Below, one piece after another: positions 16,870 through 24,163 of a stretch of DNA of 64,000 nucleotides (within the stretch, counting starts at the first letter, position 1; each line of letters starts with the position of its first letter). The position numbers were made by a program, and so were the translations under genes. Below the pieces are notes generated by a model that worked only from the letters and a program-made list of their open reading frames with translations, searched no databases and was not told the DNA's origin. The stretch comes from Agarilytica sp033852175 (GTDB lineage Bacteria; Pseudomonadota; Gammaproteobacteria; Pseudomonadales; Cellvibrionaceae): positions 463,408-527,407 of the forward strand of contig JAWSUY010000001.1 in NCBI GenBank assembly GCA_033852175.1, read 5' to 3'.

Positions 16870-17484
16870 ATGACACTCTCAATTGTATTAGCCTTGTTTT
16901 TCGCTTTAGTTTTACTCGCTGTGATTCCTGGCCCTGGCATTATGATTGTTGTGGCACGAACCCTCTCTCATGGTTTCAAGGGCGGTGCTGTAACAACCGC
17001 GGGGATTGTCATGGGCGATTTTATTTTTATCTGTCTCGCCATTTTCGGTCTTACCGCCTTATCTGAGCTTATGGGGAGTGTATTTTTAATCGTGAAATAT
17101 GCCGGAGCGGCTTATCTAATTTGGCTCGGCATTAAGATCTTCCGCGCTAAAAAACCGTACGATAATTCCACCTCGCCAAGTAACCGCAAGCATTCCGCTA
17201 ATTTTATCGCAGGCCTTCTGACGACTCTTGGTAACCCTAAGGCGATACTGTTTTATGCCAGTTTTTTTCCTGCATTTTTAGACCTATCATCCGTCACTCT
17301 ATCGGAGGTCGGAATCATTATGCTTGTAACAGCTTTTGCGGTTGGCGGTGTCATGCTGGCATATAGCTATGTGGCCACTAAATCTAGATCTTTGTTTAAG
17401 TCGTCCTCTGTCGCCACCTATTTACGATATGCTACGGGAAGTATTTTGATAGGTGGTGGTGCCTATATCGCTGTGCGTAGCTAG
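16870..17484 (+). CDS. LysE/RhtB family amino acid exporter
   Basis: 204 residues with about six membrane helices. Family signature near the N-terminus: VIPGPGIMIVVARTLSHGFKGG. Also GAAYLIWLGIKIFR and LLTTLGNPKAILFYASFFPAF, typical of RhtB-type homoserine/threonine/lysine exporters. Exports small amino acids or derivatives across the inner membrane; the substrate cannot be told. Confidence 0.92.
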   Translation: MTLSIVLALFFALVLLAVIPGPGIMIVVARTLSHGFKGGAVTTAGIVMGDFIFICLAIFGLTALSELMGSVFLIVKYAGAAYLIWLGIKIFRAKKPYDNSTSPSNRKHSANFIAGLLTTLGNPKAILFYASFFPAFLDLSSVTLSEVGIIMLVTAFAVGGVMLAYSYVATKSRSLFKSSSVATYLRYATGSILIGGGAYIAVRS

Positions 17485-17538
17485 CGCGGCCATTGAGTAA
17501 TCGCCCCATTACATTTCTGTAGCGCTACGGAGTTCTCG

Positions 17539-17952
17539 ATGAATCCAGATGTGAACGACAAGTTTAAATCTTATCCGAGTCATATCCGCCCTAAATTGGA
17601 GTTGCTGCGCTCGCTTATTTTTGAAGTCGCTGCGAACACGCCAGCTGTGGGAAAATTGGAGGAGACTCTAAAATGGGGGGAGCCTTCTTACCTCACTTCC
17701 GAATCGAAAAGTGGGACGACGATCCGCATTGATTGGAAAGCAAAAACACCTGATCAGTATGCGATGTATTTCAACTGCCAAACGACCTTAGTTGAGGACT
17801 GCCGTTCACTTTTTGGCGACACACTGTCCTTTGGCGGTAATCGTGCAATCTTGTTTAATGTAACCGAGCCGCTTCCTGAAAATGAAGTGCGGGCCTGTGT
17901 TGGTATGGCGCTTACTTATCATCTTGATAAAAAGCTACGACGTGCGCGCTGA
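17539..17952 (+). CDS. DUF1801 family protein, 137 aa
   Basis: Start chosen at the ATG following an ACGGAG site. The YdhG/DUF1801 fold features are present: VGKLEETLKWGEPSYLTSESKSGTTIRIDWK and a CRSLFGD-to-LPENEVRACVGMALTYHL C-terminus. The family is uncharacterised and often occurs beside stress or DNA-modification genes. It lies downstream of the exporter but with its own spacer. Confidence 0.8.
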   Translation: MNPDVNDKFKSYPSHIRPKLELLRSLIFEVAANTPAVGKLEETLKWGEPSYLTSESKSGTTIRIDWKAKTPDQYAMYFNCQTTLVEDCRSLFGDTLSFGGNRAILFNVTEPLPENEVRACVGMALTYHLDKKLRRAR

Positions 17953-18037
17953 CATGCTAACTTACGCTCTATTCCAGAATTATTTCTATCTAAACAGTCG
18001 CGACAGACTACGGCATTACGATTAAAGGAACTATCCA

Positions 18038-18688
18038 TTGAAACTTATTATCGGCAACAAGAACTATTCGTCTTGGTCTCTGCGACCTTGGTTGTTACTT
18101 TCATTTCACGATATCGAGTTTGAAGAGTTACGCGTTCCTCTCGCCGTCGACGGCTTTAAAGACAGCTTACTTAAATACAGTAAAACGGGGCTTGTCCCTG
18201 TTTTACAAGATGCTGACCTCACGATTTGGGATTCTTTGGCAATATGCGAATACCTTTCTGAGCAATATTTATCGGGTAAGGGCTGGCCCTCTGATTCGGC
18301 GTCACGCGCAGAAGCTCGATCCGTATGCTCTGAAATGCATTCGGGATTTCCCCAGATTCGAAATTGCATGCCGATGAACGTTCGCGCTACGGAGCGAACA
18401 ATCAAAATTTCGCCTGCTCTTCAAAAGGAAATTGAACGCATTCAAGACCTTTGGTGCGGTTTGCGCCGAAAGAATACAGTGCACGGGCCTTGGTTATTTG
18501 GTAAATTTTCTATAGCCGACTGTATGTTCGCGCCTGTGGTGTTTCGATTTTCTACCTACGGTGTTGCACAAAGCGACGCATCCAAGAGCTATATGGATTT
18601 TGTATTATCTCATCCGATTATGAAAAAATGGTTTTCTGATTCGGTAAACGAAATTGAGACTATCGGGCAATCAGAAGTCGGCGCTTAA
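18038..18688 (+). CDS. glutathione S-transferase family protein, 216 aa
   Basis: TTG start with AAAGGAAC before it. The thioredoxin-like N-terminus starts NKNYSSWSLRPWLLL, then GLVPVLQD (cis-Pro) and WDSLAICEYL. The C-terminal helical domain has WLFGKFSIADCMFAPVVFR with the N-capping SIAD box. This matches the YfcF/zeta-like SSWSLRPW subgroup that uses Ser for glutathione. A role in detoxification or stereospecific isomerisation is possible; substrate unknown. Confidence 0.88.
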   Translation: MKLIIGNKNYSSWSLRPWLLLSFHDIEFEELRVPLAVDGFKDSLLKYSKTGLVPVLQDADLTIWDSLAICEYLSEQYLSGKGWPSDSASRAEARSVCSEMHSGFPQIRNCMPMNVRATERTIKISPALQKEIERIQDLWCGLRRKNTVHGPWLFGKFSIADCMFAPVVFRFSTYGVAQSDASKSYMDFVLSHPIMKKWFSDSVNEIETIGQSEVGA

Positions 18689-18747
18689 ATTGACTCATGC
18701 TGTGGGACAACCAACTTCGCCACACTTAACATTAAGGTCTCTGGACT

Positions 18748-19374
18748 ATGAGCCAACCTGAAGACAACACCTTCGAAGGCACCGACGGTAAACCCCGCTG
18801 TAAGTGGTGCGACGCCGCGCCTGACTATATTGCCTACCACGATAAGGAATGGGGGTTTCCTGTAGACGACGACCAGCGTCTATTCGAAAAAATTAGCCTG
18901 GAGGCATTTCAGTCTGGCTTAAGCTGGCGAACGATTCTCACCAAACGTGAGAATTTTCGCGCTGCATTCTGTCATTTTGATTTTGATAAAATCGCCCGCT
19001 TTACACAACGTGACGTTAATCGCTTACTCAAAGATGCGGGAATTGTTCGGCACAGGGGAAAGATTGAGGCGATTATTAATAACGCCAAACGCGCACAAGA
19101 ATTGATTAAAGAGAAGGGGTCTTTAGCGGCTTACTTTTGGTCTTATGAGCCGGACCCATCAACTTTGGGAGAACGACAGTCTCTGACCACATCAGCTGAG
19201 TCGGTAGCCATGTCTAAGGACCTTAAAAAACGCGGCTGGAAGTTTGTCGGGCCAACAACTGCCTATGCCTTCATTCAGGCAATGGGTCTTATTAATGATC
19301 ACGTTGAGGCCTGTATGGTGAGTGCTAAGGTAGACCGCGCTCGGAAGAAGTTTAAGCGGCCTACGTCGAAATAA
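18748..19374 (+). CDS. tag: DNA-3-methyladenine glycosylase I
   Basis: 208 residues, close to the E. coli enzyme. CKWCDA and YHDKEWGFPVDDD supply zinc ligands. LEAFQSGLSWRTIL carries the catalytic Glu and base-stacking Trp, and NDHVEACMV the second zinc pair. It removes N3-methyladenine from alkylated DNA in base-excision repair. Stands alone; an alkyltransferase gene lies far away at 63.0 kb. Confidence 0.95.
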   Translation: MSQPEDNTFEGTDGKPRCKWCDAAPDYIAYHDKEWGFPVDDDQRLFEKISLEAFQSGLSWRTILTKRENFRAAFCHFDFDKIARFTQRDVNRLLKDAGIVRHRGKIEAIINNAKRAQELIKEKGSLAAYFWSYEPDPSTLGERQSLTTSAESVAMSKDLKKRGWKFVGPTTAYAFIQAMGLINDHVEACMVSAKVDRARKKFKRPTSK

Positions 19375-19462
19375 ACGATGCTCTACTAACAATAGAGCTG
19401 ACTTTACTTTTCAAACCAGAGGCAGTTGAATGAGCATTCGCCCCATATGAGAACGACTTGAG

Positions 19463-20122
19463 ATGTTGGATGACGGATTTAAGTTGATCGATAATTTCAT
19501 ATCAGAAGATCAAATCAATAATATTGTTAACGAACTCAACAGTTTCCCTATAACAGGAAAGGTCGGTGGGTTACGAAATGCCAATGCAAAACTCTCTACT
19601 GTAGGGGCATATGCGAAAACGGAATACGTATTAGAACATGCCGCTCAGTTTCTCCCTTCTCGACCAATGCTCGTTCGCGCGATTATTTTCAATAAAACAC
19701 ACGAAAATAATTGGCTGGTCACATGGCACCAAGACAAAACCGTCGCTGTATCCGAGAAATTTGAGTTGGATGGATGGGGGCCGTGGAGCGTAAAAGATGG
19801 AACAATACACGTTCAACCGCCATTAAAAGTTTTGGACCAAATGGTGACTTTCCGTATTCATCTCGATGATAGCAATCTAGAAAATGGCTGTTTAAAGGTT
19901 ATACCTGGAAGCCACAACTTAGGCATTATCCCACAGGCCAGTATTGCAGAGCACACAAGTCCGTCTAAATCACACGAGTGCATTGCAACACGTGGGTCTG
20001 CCTTGGTTATGCGGCCGCACATATTGCACGCGTCCAGTAAAGGCTCTCAACCCAGTCAGCGCAGGGTTCTACATTTGGAATTTAGCTCTTATCAGTTGCC
20101 CCCTGGAATTACATGGGCATAA
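19463..20122 (+). CDS. phytanoyl-CoA dioxygenase (PhyH) family oxygenase
   Basis: 219 residues, Fe(II)/2-oxoglutarate jelly-roll. The first His-x-Asp is in VTWHQDKTVAV. FRIHLDDSNLENGCLKVIPGSHNLG is the hallmark loop. The distal His is in MRPHILHASSKG, followed by QRRVLHLEF with the 2-oxoglutarate Arg. It hydroxylates an unknown small molecule or peptide. No biosynthetic partner genes are adjacent. Confidence 0.9.
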   Translation: MLDDGFKLIDNFISEDQINNIVNELNSFPITGKVGGLRNANAKLSTVGAYAKTEYVLEHAAQFLPSRPMLVRAIIFNKTHENNWLVTWHQDKTVAVSEKFELDGWGPWSVKDGTIHVQPPLKVLDQMVTFRIHLDDSNLENGCLKVIPGSHNLGIIPQASIAEHTSPSKSHECIATRGSALVMRPHILHASSKGSQPSQRRVLHLEFSSYQLPPGITWA

Positions 20123-20178
20123 AGAATGCTCAATACAGCAATATCGATCATGCTTTATCATTTCAGCCAAATTAAGAT

Positions 20179-21081
20179 ATGTCAGCTGAGAAGGTTTTGA
20201 GAAATGCGTATATGACCAACAATCACGATCGGTATCACAAAGTATTTGAATATATCGACCAACACTTAGACGATGCGCTTAATGTTGAATTGTTAAGCCA
20301 GGTCGCCTGCCTTTCGAAATTTCACTTTCATCGACAATTTTCTGCGCTGTACGGTATAGGCGTTGGGGCCTACATAAAGTTGGTGCGGTTAAAACGGGCG
20401 TCCTATCAATTAGCGTTTAGGGATAACCAGAAAATAGTGGAAATTGCTTTTGCGGCTGGATACGAAAGCCCCGAAGCTTTTTCAAAAACGTTTACTCGTA
20501 TTATGGGGAAAAGCCCTTCTGCTTTTAGAAAACAATCGAATGATATTGCTTGGCACAACCAATACGAATCCATATCCAAGCTAAGGCAGAAAGTTATGGT
20601 TGAAAAAGCACAGTCACCTGAAGTCACCGTTGTCGATTTTCCTGAAACGCCGATTGCCGCATTAGAACATAGAGGGCCGGTTGGCTCTCTCGGCCATACT
20701 ATTCAACACTTTATTGCGTGGCGAAGGCAACATCACACTCCGCCCAGTAAAAGTAGAACCTTTAATATTATGTATGACGACCCTGCTACCACTGAGCCTG
20801 AACGGTATAGGTTCGATATCTGTGCGTCATATAAAGGTAAGGTCCCAAACAACAAACTTGGGGTCATCAATAAAGTCATCCCTGAGGGCCGCTGCGCCTT
20901 AGTACGGCACATTGGCCCCGATGATATTATCGAACAAGTGGTCTCTTATCTTTATGGTGAATGGCTAATCAAAAGTCATAAAGAACTTCGGGATTTCCCT
21001 CTATTCTTCGAGCGGGTCACACTTTTTCCAGACGTTCCTGAAAACGAGTCGATTACGGATATTTACCTGCCTTTGCTATGA
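20179..21081 (+). CDS. AraC family regulator with GyrI-like ligand domain, 300 aa
   Basis: N-terminal double helix-turn-helix (residues about 12-117; LSKFHFHRQFSALYG and IAFAAGYESPEAFSKTFTRIMGKSP). C-terminal effector domain of the GyrI/Rob type from about residue 150 (PIAALEHRGPVGSLGHTIQHFIAWRR; ending FERVTLFPDVPENESITDIYLPL). The Rob/SoxS-like order (HTH first) marks a small-molecule-responsive activator. An internal ATG at 20212 is an alternative start. Targets unknown. Confidence 0.92.
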   Translation: MSAEKVLRNAYMTNNHDRYHKVFEYIDQHLDDALNVELLSQVACLSKFHFHRQFSALYGIGVGAYIKLVRLKRASYQLAFRDNQKIVEIAFAAGYESPEAFSKTFTRIMGKSPSAFRKQSNDIAWHNQYESISKLRQKVMVEKAQSPEVTVVDFPETPIAALEHRGPVGSLGHTIQHFIAWRRQHHTPPSKSRTFNIMYDDPATTEPERYRFDICASYKGKVPNNKLGVINKVIPEGRCALVRHIGPDDIIEQVVSYLYGEWLIKSHKELRDFPLFFERVTLFPDVPENESITDIYLPLL

Positions 21082-21125
21082 TTAATGCTCATCTGTCTCC
21101 AATTAACTCCACTCCTATTTGATGA

Positions 21126-21905
21126 CTAATTGCGGCCAGCCATCACGCCGCCATCTACATCCCAAACCGCTCCAGTTACCCAGGCACTTTCTTCGGATAA
21201 CAAAAATCCAATCACGCCAGCAACGTCACCCGGCTCACCAATTCGGCCAATCGGGTGAAGGCCATTAAATGACGCCAAAGTAGCGTCTACCTCGTCTTTG
21301 GGTATGAAGCTTTCGTATACCGGGGTGCGAACGACTGCTGGGGCCACGGCGTTCACGCGAATATTATCTTCGGCAAATTCCATCGCTAGGTGTTGTGTCA
21401 GTGCGTGTAAACCAGCCTTGGCCATGGAGTAAGCCGAAGACGGCGTCGCTTTGATGGCTTGCTTTGCCCACATGGAACCAATGTTAACAATGGCCCCAGT
21501 TTGATGACGTTGCATGTTACGAATAATGGCCTGGGTTATCGTAAACAGGGATTTATTGATGTTGTGGTAGGCATCAAAATCGTCACCCGTATGATCCAGG
21601 AAGGGCAAGGGAGTGAAGCAGCCTGCAGCATTCACCAGGTATTTGATCTGCCGCGGTTCCTGGTTAATTCGATCGATGAGGCTTTTCACATCTTCAGCTT
21701 TATATAAGTCTGTTCGAAACACCTCTACCTTACCAAGCTGGCTCAATAATTTTTGTGCCGATTCTAGGTGCTCCGGGCTCCTTCCGGTTATACACACTGA
21801 TATTCCATTTTTGAGTAGGCGTTTTGCGGATTCCAATCCGATACCACTACTTCCGCCCACGATGTATGCGACTGTATTGCTCTCTACATTACTCTCTACT
21901 GACAT
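21126..21905 (-). CDS. SDR family oxidoreductase, 259 aa
   Basis: Classical short-chain dehydrogenase/reductase. VGGSSGIGLESA is the cofactor loop, NAAG the second motif, and YSMAKAGL the catalytic Tyr-x3-Lys with upstream Ser in NIGSMW. The C-terminal WVTGAVWDVDGGVM is typical of the FabG-like group. NAD(P)H-dependent oxidation or reduction of an unknown substrate. Transcribed divergently from an HxlR regulator, which probably controls it. Confidence 0.93.
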   Translation of the reverse strand: MSVESNVESNTVAYIVGGSSGIGLESAKRLLKNGISVCITGRSPEHLESAQKLLSQLGKVEVFRTDLYKAEDVKSLIDRINQEPRQIKYLVNAAGCFTPLPFLDHTGDDFDAYHNINKSLFTITQAIIRNMQRHQTGAIVNIGSMWAKQAIKATPSSAYSMAKAGLHALTQHLAMEFAEDNIRVNAVAPAVVRTPVYESFIPKDEVDATLASFNGLHPIGRIGEPGDVAGVIGFLLSEESAWVTGAVWDVDGGVMAGRN

Positions 21906-22024
21906 GTATATTCTCCAAAATTAATGAATTATCGTGCGGGCTGATTAGCCCTTGTTTCGAATCTCCAAACACTTCATGCTTGGCCTTAGATCAATAATTT
22001 ACAGAGCAACTGCCACGCTGAAAA

Positions 22025-22061
22025 GTAAGCACTTTTTTGTAGGGTAGGCACTTTTTGGTAG
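22025..22061. promoter_or_regulatory. direct-repeat operator for the HxlR regulator
   Basis: GTAAGCACTTTTTTGTAG and GTAGGCACTTTTTGGTAG match at 16 of 18 bases and are spaced 19 bases start to start, so both copies lie on one face pattern about two helical turns apart. They sit between the divergent SDR and HxlR genes, just before the HxlR start. HxlR-family proteins bind repeated sites next to their own gene. Confidence 0.6.
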
Positions 22062-22069
22062 CAATTGTG

Positions 22070-22396
22070 ATGCAGCAAAGCCCTCAGACGACACGAAAAA
22101 TTGCCCCTGGAAAAACAGGCGGGCTGATCGAAACCATCTTTCGCTGTAAATGGTCTCTGACTGTCCTAGACCTCATTACTCAGGACATTAAACGTCCAGG
22201 GGAAATGGTACGAACGGTTGAAGGGCTGAGTACTAAGGTATTGAATGATTGCCTGCGGGCGAATGTGAAGTTTGGGGTTTTGGAAAAGCGCTCTTTTCCT
22301 GAGATCCCCCCGCGTGTGGAATATGAATTTACGGACTACGGCTTAAAGTTTGTTGAGATTATTAACCAGATCCAAAAACTCGAAGAGGAGATGTAG
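22070..22396 (+). CDS. HxlR family transcriptional regulator, 108 aa
   Basis: Winged-helix DNA-binding protein. KWSLTVLDLI, GLSTKVLNDCLRANVKFGVLEKRSF and RVEYEFTDYGLKF are the family hallmarks (usual motifs KW...L, LR.L...G...R and YxLT..G). The ATG is chosen over an in-frame TTG at 22055 that falls inside the operator repeat. HxlR proteins sense aldehydes or redox-active electrophiles; no conserved N-terminal regulatory Cys is visible here. Divergent from the SDR gene. Confidence 0.9.
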   Translation: MQQSPQTTRKIAPGKTGGLIETIFRCKWSLTVLDLITQDIKRPGEMVRTVEGLSTKVLNDCLRANVKFGVLEKRSFPEIPPRVEYEFTDYGLKFVEIINQIQKLEEEM

Positions 22397-22444
22397 CATG
22401 GGAATTAATGTTCATCTGACCCCAGTTTTGACGGCTATATCAGC

Positions 22445-22816
22445 GTGAATATCGACCACTTTAATATCAGCGCGCCTTTTGACCTCTTAGAGGAGGTTCG
22501 GGATTTTTACTGTGCAGTGTTTGGGCTTTGCGTAGGCTTTAAGCCGACGTCGATGCGGAGAGGGTTTTGGCTGTACGAAGGTGATGCGCCCATTATTCAT
22601 CTTTCTGAAAGCAATCAGCATTCTGCTAATGAGCGGCCTGGGTATTTAGATCATGTTGCCTTTAAGCTGACGGGACTAGTCGATCTACAAGAAAAACTGG
22701 GTGGGCTTGGCGTTACTTATACGTCTAATTATATTGATGAACTCGATATGACCCAGTTATTTTTTACGGACCCTGCAGGATTGAAGCTAGAGGCGAACTT
22801 TAGTGGGGAAAGGTAA
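22445..22816 (+). CDS. VOC family protein, 123 aa
   Basis: GTG start. NIDHFNISAPFDLLEEVRDFYCAVFGLCVGF opens the fold with the first metal His, LDHVAFKLTG gives the second module, and LFFTDPAGLKLEANF the terminal Glu. It is probably a glyoxalase/dioxygenase-fold enzyme on a small substrate. It lies 48 bases after hxlR on the same strand, so may be co-transcribed and belong to the same electrophile response. Confidence 0.85.
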   Translation: MNIDHFNISAPFDLLEEVRDFYCAVFGLCVGFKPTSMRRGFWLYEGDAPIIHLSESNQHSANERPGYLDHVAFKLTGLVDLQEKLGGLGVTYTSNYIDELDMTQLFFTDPAGLKLEANFSGER

Positions 22817-23244
22817 ATAGACCATGGTGCGCCTGCCGACTTGGACACCTGCATGGATGTATCGAGCTATGCAACCGATGCGTCGTTAACGGCAAACCCG
22901 TCATCAATGCCCCGCTGAACTCATCACCATTAAGTAATAGCATTGCCAACCAACAACCGCTCAGCCTAGATTGATTTTCATTTGCAGGCTACCTCATCGC
23001 TTTCCTAACCTTACCCCTCCCTCGACCTACGGGCAAAACGAACTGACTAATCCTGCATTTCCAGCATTCCCTGTGTGATAAAGCTTCGACCTCTCCCTAT
23101 GTATTCACCGAAACTCGGCAAAAAAGGCACAGGATCACCCAAAATCACCGGTATTTGTCCGAATTAGTGTTAACAAAAGCGGGGGGTTTATCGCTATAAT
23201 GCCCCCAACAAATTTATGGGCTTAATGGTAAAGGGTACGACTGA
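22817..23244. other. intergenic region with cytochrome promoter
   Basis: No gene seen. Near the right end a TATAAT box (23195-23200) preceded by AACAAA at 17-base spacing (23172-23177) forms a likely sigma-70 promoter about 45 bases before the cytochrome c gene. Confidence 0.55.
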
Positions 23245-23646
23245 ATGAAAAGCGTAAAAATTTTAGTGTGTTTGATCTTAGCGATCTCAGCATTTCACGT
23301 AGCAGCAGAAACGGTTGAAGACCGTATTAAACCAGCAGGTACTGTGTGTATGGCTGGCGATGACTGTGCTTCTGCCGCAGGTAAAGTTGCTTCAGCAGAC
23401 GGCCCACGCTCAGGCAAAGACGTTTACGACGCAAAATGCGCAATGTGCCACGCGACTGGCGCTGCAGGTGCACCTAAGCTTGGCGATGTTGCTGGTTGGG
23501 CTGCTCGTATAGGCAAAGGGTCTGATGTTTTATACGCTAGCGCAATCAGCGGTTTCAAAGGCATGCCAGCGAAAGGATTGTGTTTTGATTGTTCTGACGT
23601 TGAGCTTAAAGCTACTGTTGACTACATGGTAGACAACTCTAAGTAA
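23245..23646 (+). CDS. cytochrome c5-like periplasmic protein, 133 aa
   Basis: Signal peptide (ILVCLILAISAFHVAAE). Mature domain with one haem site CAMCH and the axial Met in GFKGMPAKG. The extra pair of Cys (LCFDCSD) near the C-terminus is the cytochrome c5 hallmark. It carries single electrons in the periplasm. A second N-terminal Cys pair (TVCMAGDDCAS) precedes the haem domain. Own promoter and terminator, so monocistronic. Confidence 0.93.
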   Translation: MKSVKILVCLILAISAFHVAAETVEDRIKPAGTVCMAGDDCASAAGKVASADGPRSGKDVYDAKCAMCHATGAAGAPKLGDVAGWAARIGKGSDVLYASAISGFKGMPAKGLCFDCSDVELKATVDYMVDNSK

Positions 23647-23672
23647 GCTGTTAGACAATAAAGCGTTTTACG

Positions 23673-23697
23673 AAAGCCGCCTTGAGCGGCTTTTTTG
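23673..23697 (+). terminator. rho-independent terminator of cytochrome gene
   Basis: AAGCCGC-CTTGA-GCGGCTT stem followed by a T run. Confidence 0.9.
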
Positions 23698-23811
23698 TGC
23701 CTGTCCATAGGATAATCCACTAAGGCCGTGGATTATCGCCGCAAAAAGCTCTAGAATCCCGCCGCGCTCATGTGAGCCAATCTCTAATTTCATAATATAA
23801 TGAGGAAAGGT

Positions 23812-24018
23812 ATGAAAACCGTTAAAAAGACTGCTGAGTACACCATCTTCGTCCGTAACGACAAGCGTCATGCGATTCTTAGCTCTGCTAACAAGTGGAT
23901 CAACGGAGAAGATAAAGTGGCTATTCTTCAAAAAGAAGAGTTGTTGAAAGCTCCTGCTCCTAAAGCTGCAGAGCCTGCTGCTGAAGAAGCCGCTGCACCA
24001 GAAGCTGCTGCTGAGTAA
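23812..24018 (+). CDS. conserved small protein with Ala/Glu-rich tail, 68 aa
   Basis: The ATG at 23812 follows an AGGAAAGG site; a longer frame from 23800 starts before it. The N-terminal 45 residues (KTVKKTAEYTIFVRNDKRHAI...KWINGEDKVAIL) form a compact basic beta module found as a stand-alone small protein in many gammaproteobacteria, as far as I recall. The tail (PAPKAAEPAAEE) is low complexity. Function unknown. Its own strong terminator suggests high expression. Confidence 0.75.
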   Translation: MKTVKKTAEYTIFVRNDKRHAILSSANKWINGEDKVAILQKEELLKAPAPKAAEPAAEEAAAPEAAAE

Positions 24019-24034
24019 GGCACGTTTCAATACG

Positions 24035-24067
24035 AAAAAGGGGCTACTCGATGAGTAGCCCCTTTTT
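24035..24067. terminator. strong hairpin terminator between convergent genes
   Basis: A 15-bp perfect stem (AAAAAGGGGCTACTC / GAGTAGCCCCTTTTT) with a 3-base loop. A/T tracts on both sides make it usable for the plus-strand small protein and the minus-strand DUF349 gene. Confidence 0.9.
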
Positions 24068-24163
24068 TATGTCCTATTTCTTTATGCCCTACTCACACAT
24101 TTTGAGGTGATGACGGAGGCACTCCTTAGGGAAGCGCCAAAGGCCCAAAGAAAAGAAAGGCCC

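Noticed and set aside
22055..22069. TTG start for the HxlR regulator
   Set aside because: It lies within the operator repeat; the ATG at 22070 fits the protein family length.
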